Assembly (NCBI RefSeq): GCF_004786095.1 | Contig: NZ_RHPJ01000001.1 | Coordinates: forward strand, 372,001 to 436,000 | Direction of reading: 5' to 3' | Length of the DNA: 64,000 nt | Source of the DNA: Serinibacter arcticus | GTDB taxonomy: Bacteria > Actinomycetota > Actinomycetes > Actinomycetales > Beutenbergiaceae | Part shown: positions 51,385 through 60,552 of the stretch, piece after piece | How the letters are laid out: every line of letters begins with the position of its first letter | How positions within the stretch are numbered: the first letter of the stretch is position 1 | Position numbers and translations under genes: made by a program | Notes under the pieces: generated by a model | Told to the model about the DNA's origin: nothing | The model's database searches: none | Seen by the model: only the letters and a program-made list of their open reading frames with translations

Positions 51385-51390
51385 TACCGT
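51385..51390 (+). promoter_or_regulatory. -10 box (TACCGT) of the PNP-mutase operon
   Basis: TACCGT ends 6 bases before the GTG of the nucleoside phosphorylase gene. Confidence 0.55.
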
Positions 51391-51396
51391 TCCCTC

Positions 51397-52239
51397 GTGA
51401 CTGCCACCATCGACATCGACGATCCCGCCACCGACCCGTTCGCCGTCGCGGAGGCTGCGGCCCGCCAGATCGCGGACGCGACGGGAATCGCGCGCCACGA
51501 CGTCGCCCTCGTGCTCGGCTCCGGGTGGGGCGGCGCCGCCGACCTCCTCGGCGAGACCGTCGCCGAGGTCCCGGCCGCCGACGTCGTCGGCTTCAGCGCC
51601 CCCGCCGTCGCGGGACACGGTGCGAGCATCCGCTCCGTCCGCATCGAGGCCGACGGCGACGGCGAGGACCGGTACGCGCTGGTGCTCGGCTCGCGGACCC
51701 ACTTCTACGAGGACAAGGGTGTGCGGCGGGTCGCGCACGGCGTGCGCACCGCGGCGGCCGCGGGCGCCAGGACGGTCGTGCTGACCAATGGCTGCGGCGG
51801 GCTCGTGCCCGAGTGGGCCCCCGGCACCCCGGTGCTCATCAACGACCACATCAACCTCACGGCGGCCTCCCCGCTCGAGGGCGCCACGTTCGTCGACCTC
51901 ACCGACCTGTACTCCGCGCGCCTGCGCGACCTGGCCCGCGAGGTCGACGCGTCGCTCGCCGAGGGCGTCTACGTCCAGTTCCGCGGACCGCACTACGAGA
52001 CGCCGGCCGAGGTCCGCATGGCCGGGGTGCTAGGCGGGCACCTGGTGGGCATGAGCACGTCGCTCGAGGCGATCGCCGCGCGTCAGGCGGGCCTGGAGAT
52101 CCTCGGCATCTCGCTGGTCACGAACGCCGCTGCGGGCATCTCGCCCGACCCGCTCTCGCACGAGGAGGTCATCGAGGCCGGCCGGCTCGCCGGACCGCGC
52201 ATCAGCGCCCTCCTCGCCGCGATCGTCAGGAAGCTCTGA
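51397..52239 (+). CDS. deoD: purine-nucleoside phosphorylase (trimeric type)
   Basis: The 280-residue enzyme splits (deoxy)inosine and guanosine with phosphate into base and sugar 1-phosphate. Family motifs: VLGSGWGGAADLL (phosphate loop), SRTHFYEDKG, LTNGCGGL, RGPHYETPAEVRM, GMSTSLEAIAARQ and the base-binding NAAAGISPDPLSHEEV. It matches the human-type trimeric PNP of actinobacteria (Rv3307). The GTG start is 6 bases after TACCGT. Its stop overlaps the mutase ATG by one base (TGATG). Confidence 0.93.
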   Translation: MTATIDIDDPATDPFAVAEAAARQIADATGIARHDVALVLGSGWGGAADLLGETVAEVPAADVVGFSAPAVAGHGASIRSVRIEADGDGEDRYALVLGSRTHFYEDKGVRRVAHGVRTAAAAGARTVVLTNGCGGLVPEWAPGTPVLINDHINLTAASPLEGATFVDLTDLYSARLRDLAREVDASLAEGVYVQFRGPHYETPAEVRMAGVLGGHLVGMSTSLEAIAARQAGLEILGISLVTNAAAGISPDPLSHEEVIEAGRLAGPRISALLAAIVRKL

Positions 52240-54035
52240 TGCCGCTGCAGGACGCTCTCTCCCGCGCCCGGGCCTGGGTGCTCGACGATCCGGACGAGGC
52301 CACCGCGGCCGAGATCACGGCGCTGTGCCACGCCGCCGAGCAGGGTGACGACGCCGCGTCGGCCGACCTCATCGACCGCTTCGCCGGCACGCTGCAGTTC
52401 GGCACGGCCGGGCTGCGCGGCGCCATCGGCGGCGGCAGCAACCGGATGAACCGCGCCGTCGTGCTGCGTGCGGCCGCTGGGCTGACGAGCTACCTGACGC
52501 GCACCCTGGCCGAGCAGGACGGCGGGGAGGCCCGGGGCGCTCGTCCGCGCGTCGTGATCGGCTACGACGCGCGCCACTACAGCAGCGTCTTCGCGCACGA
52601 CACGGCTGCCGTCGTCACCGCCGCGGGCGGCGAGGCGCTCCTCATGCCGCAGGAGTGGCCGACGCCGGTGCTCGCCTTCGCGGTGCGCCACCTCGGCGCC
52701 GACGCCGGAGTCATGGTCACGGCGTCCCACAACCCCGCCGCCGACAACGGCTACAAGGTCTACCTCGGCGGCCGGATCGTGACGGACGCCGGCCAGGGTG
52801 CGCAGATCGTTCCGCCGTACGACGCCGCGATCGCCGCCGGGATCGCCGCCGTCAAGCAGGTCGCGGACATCCCGCGCGCCGCCGGGGGCTGGACCGTGCT
52901 CGACGACGACGTGCACGCCGCCTACCTGGCCGCCCTCGCCGCGGGTGCGGCGGGCGTCGGTCACCCCGGCGTCGGATCGCTGCGCGTCGTCACGACGGCG
53001 ATGCACGGCGTCGGCGGTGCCACGCTCACCAGCGCGCTGGTCGCCGCGGGCGTCACCGACCTGCACACCGTGCCGGAGCAGGCTGAGCCCGATCCCGCGT
53101 TCCCCACCGTCGCGTTCCCCAACCCGGAGGAGCCCGGCGCCATGGACCTGGCGTTCCGGTGCGCGCGCGACCTGGACGCGGACGTGATCATCGCCGTCGA
53201 CCCCGATGCCGACCGGTGCGCCGTCGCCATCCCCGACGCCGGCGCCGAGGGCGGGTGGCGCCGGCTGTCCGGTGACGAGACGGGTGCGCTGCTCGGCGAG
53301 CAGGTCGCCTCCGCACTCGCCGGCACACCTGCCGCGCAGGACGCGGTCCTGGCGTGCTCGATCGTGTCCTCGCGGCAGCTCGCCGCGATCGGCCGCGCGC
53401 ACGGGCTGCGCCACCGCGCGACCCTGACCGGCTTCAAGTGGATCTCCCGCGTGCCGGGGCTGGTGTTCGGCTACGAGGAGGCGCTCGGCTACTGCGTCGC
53501 TCCCGCGGCTGTCCGCGACAAGGACGGCATCTCGGCGGCGGTCGCCGTCGTGACGCTGCTGGCCGCGGCGCGCGAGCGCGGCTCCGACCTGCAGGGCGAG
53601 CTCGACGCGCTCGCCGTGCGCGACGGGCTCCACGCGACGGCGCCGGTCACCGTCCGCGTGACGGACCTGAGCCTCATCGGCGAGGCGATGGGACGGCTGC
53701 GCGCCGCGCCCCCGGCCACGCTGGGCGGCAGCGCCGTCTCGCGCGTGGTCGACCTCGGTGACGGTCTCGAGGTGCCGGACCCCGACGGCGTCAACGGCGG
53801 CGCCTACACGGTGCCCGGCACCGACGGGGTGCTGCTGGAGACGTCGGACGGCTCGCGCGTGATCGTGCGACCGAGCGGGACCGAGCCGAAGCTCAAGGCC
53901 TACCTCGAGGTGCTCGTGCCGGTCGAGGACGGCGCGAGCCTCGCGCACGGCAGCGCGCTCGAGCGGGCACGGGCCCTGGCGGCGGCGCGGCTGACCGCGA
54001 TCGCCGACGACGTGCGGGTCGCGACGGGCCTGTAG
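52239..54035 (+). CDS. pmmB: phosphosugar mutase (phosphopentomutase/phosphomannomutase type)
   Basis: The 598-residue alpha-D-phosphohexomutase has FGTAGLRGAIG, the phosphoserine loop VTASHNPAADNGYK (S163), metal loop VDPDADRCAVAI, sugar-binding loop GYEEALGYC and phosphate-binding loop RPSGTEPKLKAY. Length near 600 fits PGM2-like enzymes, which act on ribose-1-phosphate as well as glucose-1-phosphate. Coupling to PNP suggests conversion of (deoxy)ribose 1-phosphate to the 5-phosphate here, the same pairing as Rv3307-Rv3308. Confidence 0.9.
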   Translation: MPLQDALSRARAWVLDDPDEATAAEITALCHAAEQGDDAASADLIDRFAGTLQFGTAGLRGAIGGGSNRMNRAVVLRAAAGLTSYLTRTLAEQDGGEARGARPRVVIGYDARHYSSVFAHDTAAVVTAAGGEALLMPQEWPTPVLAFAVRHLGADAGVMVTASHNPAADNGYKVYLGGRIVTDAGQGAQIVPPYDAAIAAGIAAVKQVADIPRAAGGWTVLDDDVHAAYLAALAAGAAGVGHPGVGSLRVVTTAMHGVGGATLTSALVAAGVTDLHTVPEQAEPDPAFPTVAFPNPEEPGAMDLAFRCARDLDADVIIAVDPDADRCAVAIPDAGAEGGWRRLSGDETGALLGEQVASALAGTPAAQDAVLACSIVSSRQLAAIGRAHGLRHRATLTGFKWISRVPGLVFGYEEALGYCVAPAAVRDKDGISAAVAVVTLLAAARERGSDLQGELDALAVRDGLHATAPVTVRVTDLSLIGEAMGRLRAAPPATLGGSAVSRVVDLGDGLEVPDPDGVNGGAYTVPGTDGVLLETSDGSRVIVRPSGTEPKLKAYLEVLVPVEDGASLAHGSALERARALAAARLTAIADDVRVATGL

Positions 54036-54036
54036 G

Positions 54037-54056
54037 GCCGGGCCGAGCGGCCCGGC
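54037..54056. terminator. bidirectional terminator between pmmB and add
   Basis: GCCGGGCC (54037-54044) and GGCCCGGC (54049-54056), 8 bp perfect with a 4-base loop GAGC, starting one base after the pmmB stop region and ending just before the add stop. Confidence 0.65.
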
Positions 54057-54063
54057 GCCGGGC

Positions 54064-55185
54064 TCAGTCCTGCTCGCGTGCCGCGTCGTAGCCCGGGATG
54101 ATCTGCTCGGCCACGATCCGCTCGAGCACGTCCCGGTGCGCGAAGCCGTTGAACGCCGCCACGAGTGTGGCCTGCTCGAGGTCGTCGAGCGTCCAGTCGG
54201 CCTCGGCGGCCAGCAGGCTGAACTCGCGGCTCATCGAGGTCGCCGACATCAGGCGGTTGTCGGTGTTGATCGTGACGGCGAAGCCGAGGTCGCGCAGGAA
54301 CGTCACCGGGTGCTCGGCGATGGTGCCGGCGATCCCCGTCTGAAGGTTGGACGACGGCGCGACCTCGAGCGGGATCTGGCGGTCGAGCACCCACTGCGAC
54401 AGGCGGCCGAGCTGCGCGTGGTCGGTGTCCTCGTGCGGCGGTCGGACGATGTCCTCCACCAGGCGCACACCGTGACCGAGGCGCAGCGTGCCCTGCTGCA
54501 CCGCGTCCCAGACCGAGGAGGCGCCGTCGGCCTCGCCCGCGTGGATCGTGAAGGGGAAGTTCTCGCGCCGCAGCGCCGCGAACGCCTCGGCGTGGTTCGA
54601 GGCCGGGAAGCCCAGCTCGGCGCCGGCGATGTCGAAGCCGACGACACCGCGATCACGGTTGGCGACCGCGAGCTCGGCGATCTCGACGCCGCGGTCGGCG
54701 TGCCGCATCGCGGTGATGAGGGTCCCGATCGTGATGGTGTGGCCCGCCTCGGCGGCCTCGGCGACGCCGTCGTCGAAGCCCTGCTGCACCGCGTCCACGA
54801 CCTCCTGGAGCGTGAGGCCGGCGCGCAGGTGCTGCTCGGGGGCGTACCGCTGCTCGGCGTAGACGACGCCGTCGGCGGCGAGGTCCACGGCGGCGTCGCG
54901 CGCCACGCGTCGCAGGCCCTCCACGGTCTGCATCACGGCGATGGTGTGCTCGAACGTCTCGAGGTAGCGCACGAGGGAGCCGGAGTCGGCCGAGGTGACG
55001 AACCACTCCGCCAGCGCGTCCGGGTCGTTCGCGGGCAGCTCGTGCCCCACCTGCTCGGCGAGCTCGATGATCGTGGTCGGGCGCAGGCCACCGTCGAGGT
55101 GGTCGTGCAGCAGGACCTTGGGAAGCGTGCAGATCATCGCCTCGGTGAGGGCGGGCGGGGCGTCGTGGAGGTCGTCGTTGCTCAT
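54064..55185 (-). CDS. add: adenosine deaminase
   Basis: The 373-residue enzyme converts adenosine and deoxyadenosine to inosine forms. Zinc and catalytic motifs: LLHDHLDGGLRP (HxH), FTIHAGEADG (Glu proton donor region), LGHGVRLVED and VTINTDNRLMSATSMSREF (metal Asp). The NTDN form and the length are typical of actinobacterial Add. The ATG at 55185 is 7 bases after TACCGT. Its product inosine is the substrate of the divergent PNP gene. Confidence 0.93.
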   Translation of the reverse strand: MSNDDLHDAPPALTEAMICTLPKVLLHDHLDGGLRPTTIIELAEQVGHELPANDPDALAEWFVTSADSGSLVRYLETFEHTIAVMQTVEGLRRVARDAAVDLAADGVVYAEQRYAPEQHLRAGLTLQEVVDAVQQGFDDGVAEAAEAGHTITIGTLITAMRHADRGVEIAELAVANRDRGVVGFDIAGAELGFPASNHAEAFAALRRENFPFTIHAGEADGASSVWDAVQQGTLRLGHGVRLVEDIVRPPHEDTDHAQLGRLSQWVLDRQIPLEVAPSSNLQTGIAGTIAEHPVTFLRDLGFAVTINTDNRLMSATSMSREFSLLAAEADWTLDDLEQATLVAAFNGFAHRDVLERIVAEQIIPGYDAAREQD

Positions 55186-55192
55186 GGTGGCA

Positions 55193-55198
55193 ACGGTA
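55193..55198 (-). promoter_or_regulatory. -10 box (TACCGT) of add
   Basis: TACCGT on the minus strand ends 7 bases before the add ATG. Confidence 0.5.
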
Positions 55199-55210
55199 GC
55201 GCCGTGCCGC

Positions 55211-56068
55211 TCAGCCCCCGAACGCCGAGCTCGGCAGCACCGCCCACACCACGTGGCTCCAGTGGCCGAGCGCGGGCATCGATCGCCGTCGCGCCAGCAG
55301 CGCCTCGATCGCGACGGCGTGGACCCGGCCTCCCGAGGGCTCGTAGATGCGCAGCTCGCCGGCCCGCGACCGCGCGCTCGGCACCGCGAGCACCACGTGG
55401 CGCGGGATCGCCGTCGAGAGGCCCTTGGCCACGTCGCCGCCCGTGTACAGCGGCACGGGGATCCCGAGCTCGCACGCGCGCCGCACCGTCTCCAGCACGG
55501 CGCGCGTGCGGGCCACGTCCGCGTCGTGCACGGCCGTGTGGGTGTAGCTCACACCGCGGAACCGAGCAGTCCGCGCCGCGGTCCAGGGCGGCGTGCCGAT
55601 CGCGGCCGGCCAGGGCAGCGGCCCGATCGCGCGCGAGCGCGCCTGCGCGAACAGCAGTCGTTCCGCCACGGCCACGCGCTGCGACACCCCCGGCGCGGCG
55701 AGGTCCTCGCGCGATGCGCGGACCAGCTCGGGCGGCGGCGAGGACCCCACACGCGCCCCGGTCGTCAGCCACGCGGCCAGCACCGGATCCCCGGCGGCGG
55801 CCAGGACCAGCAGCGACATCGCGCCGCACGACGTCGGGCCCTGCGTGATCGGCACGCCGTCCCACCGCAGCACGCCGACGCGTCCCCCGCGCAGCGGCGC
55901 GTGCGCCAGCCGCTTCTGGGCGGGCGACAGCGCGACCTCGCGCGCCAGCCTCCCCACCGCCTCGGGCGGTCGGGTCACGGCGCCGGGATCGGGCAGCGCG
56001 CGCTCCCCCACCCCCGCGGCGGCCAGCAGCGGGCGGGCGGCGCTCAGCGTCCAGTCGTGTCGGCTCAC
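55211..56068 (-). CDS. unknown protein with a papain-like (C39-like) cysteine peptidase pattern
   Basis: I do not recognise the family by name. The 285-residue protein shows a C39/papain-like arrangement: oxyanion Gln and nucleophile Cys in ITQGPTSCGAMSLLVLA (Q76, C81), a His followed by a hydrophobic strand in IPRHVVLAVP (H224) and a third polar residue in LRIYEPSGG (E243, where C39 enzymes have Asp). No signal peptide or membrane helix is seen, so it would act in the cytosol. It lies between add and deoA with 25-base gaps on each side but has its own -10 box, TAGCGT, 6 bases before the GTG. A link to nucleoside salvage is only positional. Confidence 0.6.
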   Translation of the reverse strand: MSRHDWTLSAARPLLAAAGVGERALPDPGAVTRPPEAVGRLAREVALSPAQKRLAHAPLRGGRVGVLRWDGVPITQGPTSCGAMSLLVLAAAGDPVLAAWLTTGARVGSSPPPELVRASREDLAAPGVSQRVAVAERLLFAQARSRAIGPLPWPAAIGTPPWTAARTARFRGVSYTHTAVHDADVARTRAVLETVRRACELGIPVPLYTGGDVAKGLSTAIPRHVVLAVPSARSRAGELRIYEPSGGRVHAVAIEALLARRRSMPALGHWSHVVWAVLPSSAFGG

Positions 56069-56074
56069 GGGATC

Positions 56075-56080
56075 ACGCTA
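56075..56080 (-). promoter_or_regulatory. -10 box (TAGCGT) of the cysteine-peptidase-like gene
   Basis: TAGCGT on the minus strand ends 6 bases before the GTG at 56068. Confidence 0.5.
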
Positions 56081-56093
56081 CGGGTCGGCGCGA

Positions 56094-57392
56094 CTAGGAG
56101 GCCGTGATGCGCTCCAGCACGACGCCGTCGGTCGCCGGGGGCCGCGAACCCTCCGGCGCGATCGTCACGGCGTCGGCCAGCGCCTCGCGCGCGCGCTCGA
56201 ACCTGTCGGGCGTGTCGGTCAGCAGCGTCATCAGCGGCTCACCGGCGCGCACGAGCGCACCCGGCTTGGCGTGCAGCACGACGCCCGCCCCGGCCTGCAC
56301 GACGTCGTCGCGCCGCGCACGTCCGGCACCCAGGCGCCACGCGGCGACGCCGACGGCCAGCGCGTCCAGACCGACCAGCACGCCGTCGGCCGGCGCGAGC
56401 ACCGTCTCGGACTCCTTCGCGACGGGCATCGCGGCGTCGGGGTCGCCGCCCTGCGCACGGATCATCCGCCTCCACACGTCCATCGCGCGGCCGTCCTGCA
56501 GCGCCGCCTCGGGATCGGCGTCGGGGCGGCCAGCGGCGTCGAGCATCTCGCGGGCGAGCGCGAGGGTGATGTCGACGACGTCGGAGGGACCGCCGCCGGC
56601 GAGCACCTCGACGCTCTCGGCGACCTCGATCGCGTTGCCCGCGGTCAGGCCGAGCGGCGTCGACATGTCGGTCAGCAGCGCACGCGTGTCGACCCCGGCG
56701 TCGTGCCCGAGGGCGACCATCGTCCGCGCGAGCTCGCGCGCGGCGTCGAGGTCCTTCATGAACGCACCGGAGCCGACCTTGACGTCCAGGACGAGCGCGG
56801 CGGTGCCCTCCGCGATCTTCTTGCTCATGATCGAGGACGCGATGAGCGGGATCGCCTCGACGGTGCCGGTGACGTCGCGCAGCGCGTACAGGCGGCGGTC
56901 GGCGGGCGCGAGGCCGGATCCCGCCTGGCAGATCACCGCCCCGACGTCGTCGAGCTGCGTCATCATCTGCTCGTTGCTCATGGCGGCCCGCCAGCCGGGG
57001 ATGGCCTCGAGCTTGTCCAGCGTGCCGCCCGTGTGCCCGAGCCCGCGCCCGGACAGCTGCGGGACCGCGACGTCGAAGACCGCGACCAGCGGCGCGAGCG
57101 GCAGCGTGATCTTGTCCCCCACGCCGCCGGTGGAGTGCTTGTCCACGGTGGGGTGGCGCAGTGCGGAGAAGTCCATGCGCTCACCGCTCGCGATCATGGC
57201 GGACGTCCAGCGCGAGATCTCGGAGCGGCTCATGCCGCGCAGCAGGATCGCCATCGCGAGGGCGGCCATCTGCTCCTCCGCGACGACGCCCCGGACGTAG
57301 GCGTCGATCACCCAGTCGATCTGGGCGTCGGACAGGGCACCACCATCACGCTTGGTGCGGATGACGTCGACGGCGTCGAACTTCTCGGCCAC
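56094..57392 (-). CDS. deoA: thymidine phosphorylase
   Basis: The 432-residue enzyme cleaves thymidine or deoxyuridine with phosphate to base and deoxyribose 1-phosphate. Motifs: VDVIRTKRDGGALSD at the N-terminus, the phosphate-binding signature DKHSTGGVGDK, SGRGLGHTGGTLDKLE, and SSIMSKKIAEG with LVLDVKVGSGAFMK. The C-terminal domain has GRARRDDVVQAGAGVVLHAK. GTG at 57392 has GAGGAGGAACC in front, an excellent ribosome binding site. It follows cdd, with a small hairpin (57448-57472) in the 84-base gap. Corresponds to Rv3314c. Confidence 0.94.
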   Translation of the reverse strand: MAEKFDAVDVIRTKRDGGALSDAQIDWVIDAYVRGVVAEEQMAALAMAILLRGMSRSEISRWTSAMIASGERMDFSALRHPTVDKHSTGGVGDKITLPLAPLVAVFDVAVPQLSGRGLGHTGGTLDKLEAIPGWRAAMSNEQMMTQLDDVGAVICQAGSGLAPADRRLYALRDVTGTVEAIPLIASSIMSKKIAEGTAALVLDVKVGSGAFMKDLDAARELARTMVALGHDAGVDTRALLTDMSTPLGLTAGNAIEVAESVEVLAGGGPSDVVDITLALAREMLDAAGRPDADPEAALQDGRAMDVWRRMIRAQGGDPDAAMPVAKESETVLAPADGVLVGLDALAVGVAAWRLGAGRARRDDVVQAGAGVVLHAKPGALVRAGEPLMTLLTDTPDRFERAREALADAVTIAPEGSRPPATDGVVLERITAS

Positions 57393-57476
57393 GGTTCCTC
57401 CTCGGTCGCTGCAGTCGTGCGGGTCAGGGTGGTCAGGTAGATCGGGGCCGGTCGGCGGGCCGTCCCGACCGGTCGG

Positions 57477-57938
57477 TCAGGAGGTCGGCCGCCGGCCGAT
57501 CGCGAGGTCGTCGGGACCGAACGCGCCGGGCAGGACCTGCGACATCGGCACGATGCCCGCCCACGCGGTGTCCACGAGAAGCTCGGGGCCGCCGTGCTCC
57601 CACAGGAGCTGGCGGCAGCGTCCGCACGGGGCGAGCGTCTCTCCCCGCGAGTCCACGCACGTGAACGCCACCAGGCGCCCGCCGCCGCCGACCACCAGGG
57701 CCGAGACGAGCGAGCACTCGGCGCACAGCGTCACGCCGTACGCGGCGTTCTCCACGTTGCAGCCGACGACGACGCGACCGTCGTCCACGATCGCCGCCGC
57801 ACCCACGGGGTAGCGCGAGTAGGGCACGTACGCGCGCTCCATGACCTCGCGCGCCGCCGCGCGCAGCGACTCCCAGTCGACGGCTGAGTCGGCTGAGTCG
57901 GTCGGGTCGGTCGGGTCCGTCGTGCCCGCGTGATCCAT
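57477..57938 (-). CDS. cdd: cytidine deaminase
   Basis: The 153-residue enzyme deaminates cytidine and deoxycytidine to uridine forms. Zinc site: CAECS with catalytic Glu in VTLCAECSLVSALV and PCGRCRQLL, the three-cysteine tetrameric type. NVENAAYG binds the substrate. The N-terminus carries a short Thr/Asp/Pro/Ser repeat (TTDPTDPTDSADSAVD). I give the ATG at 57938; a GTG at 57950 overlapping the upstream permease stop (GTGA) is an equally plausible coupled start. Its product is passed to deoA or other phosphorylases. Confidence 0.92.
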   Translation of the reverse strand: MDHAGTTDPTDPTDSADSAVDWESLRAAAREVMERAYVPYSRYPVGAAAIVDDGRVVVGCNVENAAYGVTLCAECSLVSALVVGGGGRLVAFTCVDSRGETLAPCGRCRQLLWEHGGPELLVDTAWAGIVPMSQVLPGAFGPDDLAIGRRPTS

Positions 57939-57946
57939 GCTCCCGC

Positions 57947-59227
57947 TCACTTCTCGTAGGGCACGCCCTCGGCCGCGGGTGCGCGCACCCGGCCGGCGAA
58001 ACCGGCGACGGCGAGGATCGTGACGACGTAGGGCAGCATCAGCAGGAACTGCGGCGGGATGGGCGCCTGGAGCTGCTGGATGAACTGGCCGAGCTGCTTG
58101 GACAGACCGAACATCAGCGCGGCGACGACGGCGCCCTTCGGGCTCCACCGGCCCAGGATCATCGCGGCCAGCGCGATGAAGCCGTTGCCCGCCGTCATGT
58201 CCTTGCCGAACGCGAGGCCCGAGGCGACGGTGAAGAACGCCCCGCCCAGACCGGCGATCGCACCACCCAGGAGCGTGTTGCGCCACCGGGTGCGGTTGAC
58301 GTCGATGCCGACGGTGTCGGCGGCCTTGGGGTGCTCGCCGACCGAGCGCAGGCGCAGGCCCCACCGGCTGCGGAAGATGAGGATCTGCAGCGCGATGACG
58401 ATGGCGAACATCAGGTAGACCAGCAGGTTCTGGCGGAACAGGACCGGACCGACGACCGGGATCTCCGACAGCAGCGGGATCGGCAGCACCGGAAGCCCGA
58501 GCCGCGAGTTCAGGTTCGGGTTGTCGCTCAGCACGGTGGAGAACAGGAAGCTCGTGATGCCGACGACCAGCACGTTCAGCACGACGCCGACGATGATCTG
58601 GTTGACCTGGTAGCGGATCGAGAAGAACGCCAGCAGGGCACCGACGGCGAGACCCGCCACGGGTGCGGCGATCAGGCCGACATAGGCGTTGCCCGCCATG
58701 GAGGCGACCACGGCCGCGGCGAACGCCCCGGCGAGCAGCTGACCCTCGATGGCGATGTTGACGATGCCGACGCGCTCGCAGACCACGCCGGACAGCGCGC
58801 CGAACACCAGCGGTGTTCCCAGGAGCAGCGTGCCTGCCAGGAGGCCCGTGATCGGCACCACCTGGTCCTTGCCGGCGCTCAGGAGCAGGAGGAGGACGAC
58901 GAACGCGAGCGCGCCCGCCGTCGCGACGACCCACACCGGGACCCTCGTCCCGCGCTGGGTGAGCCGGAAGCCGTACGCCGCGAGGCCGACGACGACGAGC
59001 GTCAGGACGATCGCCGTGACCTTGCCGGGAACGGCGAAGATCGGGATCTGCAGCGCGTCGGCCGACGTCGAGATGCGGATCCTGCTGTCGCCCGACGGCA
59101 CGAGGACCGCCAGCAGGGCCGCGAGCGCCGCGATGCCGATGAGCAGATAGCCCGTGCGGCGGATCTCGCTGGGGACGACCGCGCGGGTCGGTGCGGTGGT
59201 GCCGGTGACGGTGGCGGTCGCGCTCAT
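57947..59227 (-). CDS. nucleoside ABC transporter permease 2 (YufQ/NupC-type)
   Basis: The 426-residue protein has about ten membrane helices. The BPD_transp_2 family features are GALSGVVCERVGIVNIAIEGQLL, of which ERVGIVNIAIEG is diagnostic of the BMP-transporter permease, GMNYRYQVNQIIVG replaced here by FSIRYQVNQIIVGVVLN, and FRSRWGLRLRSVGEHPKAA. It pairs with the upstream permease to form the channel. The first 110 residues carry three extra helices not typical of short family members. Its ATG overlaps the stop of the upstream permease (ATGA). Confidence 0.9.
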   Translation of the reverse strand: MSATATVTGTTAPTRAVVPSEIRRTGYLLIGIAALAALLAVLVPSGDSRIRISTSADALQIPIFAVPGKVTAIVLTLVVVGLAAYGFRLTQRGTRVPVWVVATAGALAFVVLLLLLSAGKDQVVPITGLLAGTLLLGTPLVFGALSGVVCERVGIVNIAIEGQLLAGAFAAAVVASMAGNAYVGLIAAPVAGLAVGALLAFFSIRYQVNQIIVGVVLNVLVVGITSFLFSTVLSDNPNLNSRLGLPVLPIPLLSEIPVVGPVLFRQNLLVYLMFAIVIALQILIFRSRWGLRLRSVGEHPKAADTVGIDVNRTRWRNTLLGGAIAGLGGAFFTVASGLAFGKDMTAGNGFIALAAMILGRWSPKGAVVAALMFGLSKQLGQFIQQLQAPIPPQFLLMLPYVVTILAVAGFAGRVRAPAAEGVPYEK

Positions 59228-60552
59228 GCGTCAGCTCCTGCCGTGACGGGCGTCGTGGACGTGGGTGACGGCTTCTCGCGTCTGGCCCCGGGTTTCGGCA
59301 GCCGCCAGATCGTGCGCACCAGCGGCGGGGCCGCGATGAACAGCACGATGAAGGACTGCAGGACGAGCACGAGGTCCAGCGGGGTGCCGGTGCGGGTCTG
59401 CATGAGACGGCCGCCGGCGGCCAGCGCACCGAACAGGAGGCCCGCCAGGACGGTGCCGAGCGGCTTGCTGCGACCGAGCAGGGCCACGGTGATGGCGTCG
59501 AAGCCGATCGTGCCGGCCACGGACGCCGTCAGGTAGCCCTCGGTGCCGAGCACCTGGCTGGCGCCGGCGAGACCGGCCAGACCGCCGGCGATCGCCATCG
59601 CCAGCACGGTCATCGCACCCACCGAGATGCCGGCGGTGCGCGCAGCGCGGGCGTTGGAGCCGACCGCGCGCAGCTTGAAGCCGAGCGTCGAGCGCTCCAT
59701 CAGCCACCACACGACGGCGGCGAGCACGAGCGCGAGGACGAAGCCGAGGTGCAGGCGGAACGGCTCGGGAAGCAGCGCGGGCAGGCGGGCGTTCTCGCCG
59801 ACCGGCTTGGAGGTGCCCGACGTGCCGCCGGCGAAGATCTGGGTGGTCACGACCCACAGCACCAGGTACGCGGCCACGTTGTTGAGCATGATCGTGACGA
59901 TCACCTCGTGCGCGCCGGTCCGCGCCTTCAGCACACCGGCGATCGCGGCCCAGAACGCGCCGCCGACGGCGCCGCCGATCAGGGCGAGCACCAGGTGGAC
60001 CACGGGGGGCAGGTCGAGGCCGAAGCCGATCCAGGTCGCCAGCACGGCACCGAGGATGACCTGGCCCTGGCCACCGATGTTGAACAGGCCCGCGCGGAAC
60101 GCGAGGCCGACCGAGAGCCCGGCGAGGATCAGCGGCGTCGCGATCGTCAGCGTCTCGGTGATCGGCCGGATCGCCCGGGTGAACGTGGCGGCCTGGCTGT
60201 CGTAGATCGCGCCCTGGAACAGCGCCAGGTAGGCCTGCGACGCGGCCTCCCACGCGGCGGTGAAGAAGCTGCTCGGTCGGGCGAAGAGGTAGCCGGCGGC
60301 CTCCTGGACGGCGGGGTCGGTGGCGATGATCAGCACACCTCCCAGCAGCACGGCCAGCACGATGGCCAGCAGCGTCAGCAGCCAGGAGGAGGACAGCACC
60401 TCGCGGAGGTAGGTCTCCCCGAAGCCGGGCGTGCGCGCCGGCTGGCCGGTGGCGGTGGTGCCGATCTCGTCGTCCGCCGCTGACTGCGGCTCGACGGGCT
60501 CCAGGGGGTCCTGGGCCGGCGTCGGGCCCAGCGGCTCCTTCGGCGTGCTCAT
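59224..60552 (-). CDS. nucleoside ABC transporter permease 1 (YufP/NupB-type)
   Basis: The 442-residue membrane protein has about nine to ten helices. Family motifs include LAFRAGLFNIGGQGQVILGAV, VIVTIMLNNVAAYLV and GFKLRAVGSNARAARTAGIS. A 50-residue Pro/Glu-rich cytoplasmic N-terminus precedes the first helix. It forms a heterodimeric channel with the next gene product. Its ATG overlaps the ATPase stop (ATGA). Confidence 0.9.
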   Translation of the reverse strand: MSTPKEPLGPTPAQDPLEPVEPQSAADDEIGTTATGQPARTPGFGETYLREVLSSSWLLTLLAIVLAVLLGGVLIIATDPAVQEAAGYLFARPSSFFTAAWEAASQAYLALFQGAIYDSQAATFTRAIRPITETLTIATPLILAGLSVGLAFRAGLFNIGGQGQVILGAVLATWIGFGLDLPPVVHLVLALIGGAVGGAFWAAIAGVLKARTGAHEVIVTIMLNNVAAYLVLWVVTTQIFAGGTSGTSKPVGENARLPALLPEPFRLHLGFVLALVLAAVVWWLMERSTLGFKLRAVGSNARAARTAGISVGAMTVLAMAIAGGLAGLAGASQVLGTEGYLTASVAGTIGFDAITVALLGRSKPLGTVLAGLLFGALAAGGRLMQTRTGTPLDLVLVLQSFIVLFIAAPPLVRTIWRLPKPGARREKPSPTSTTPVTAGADA

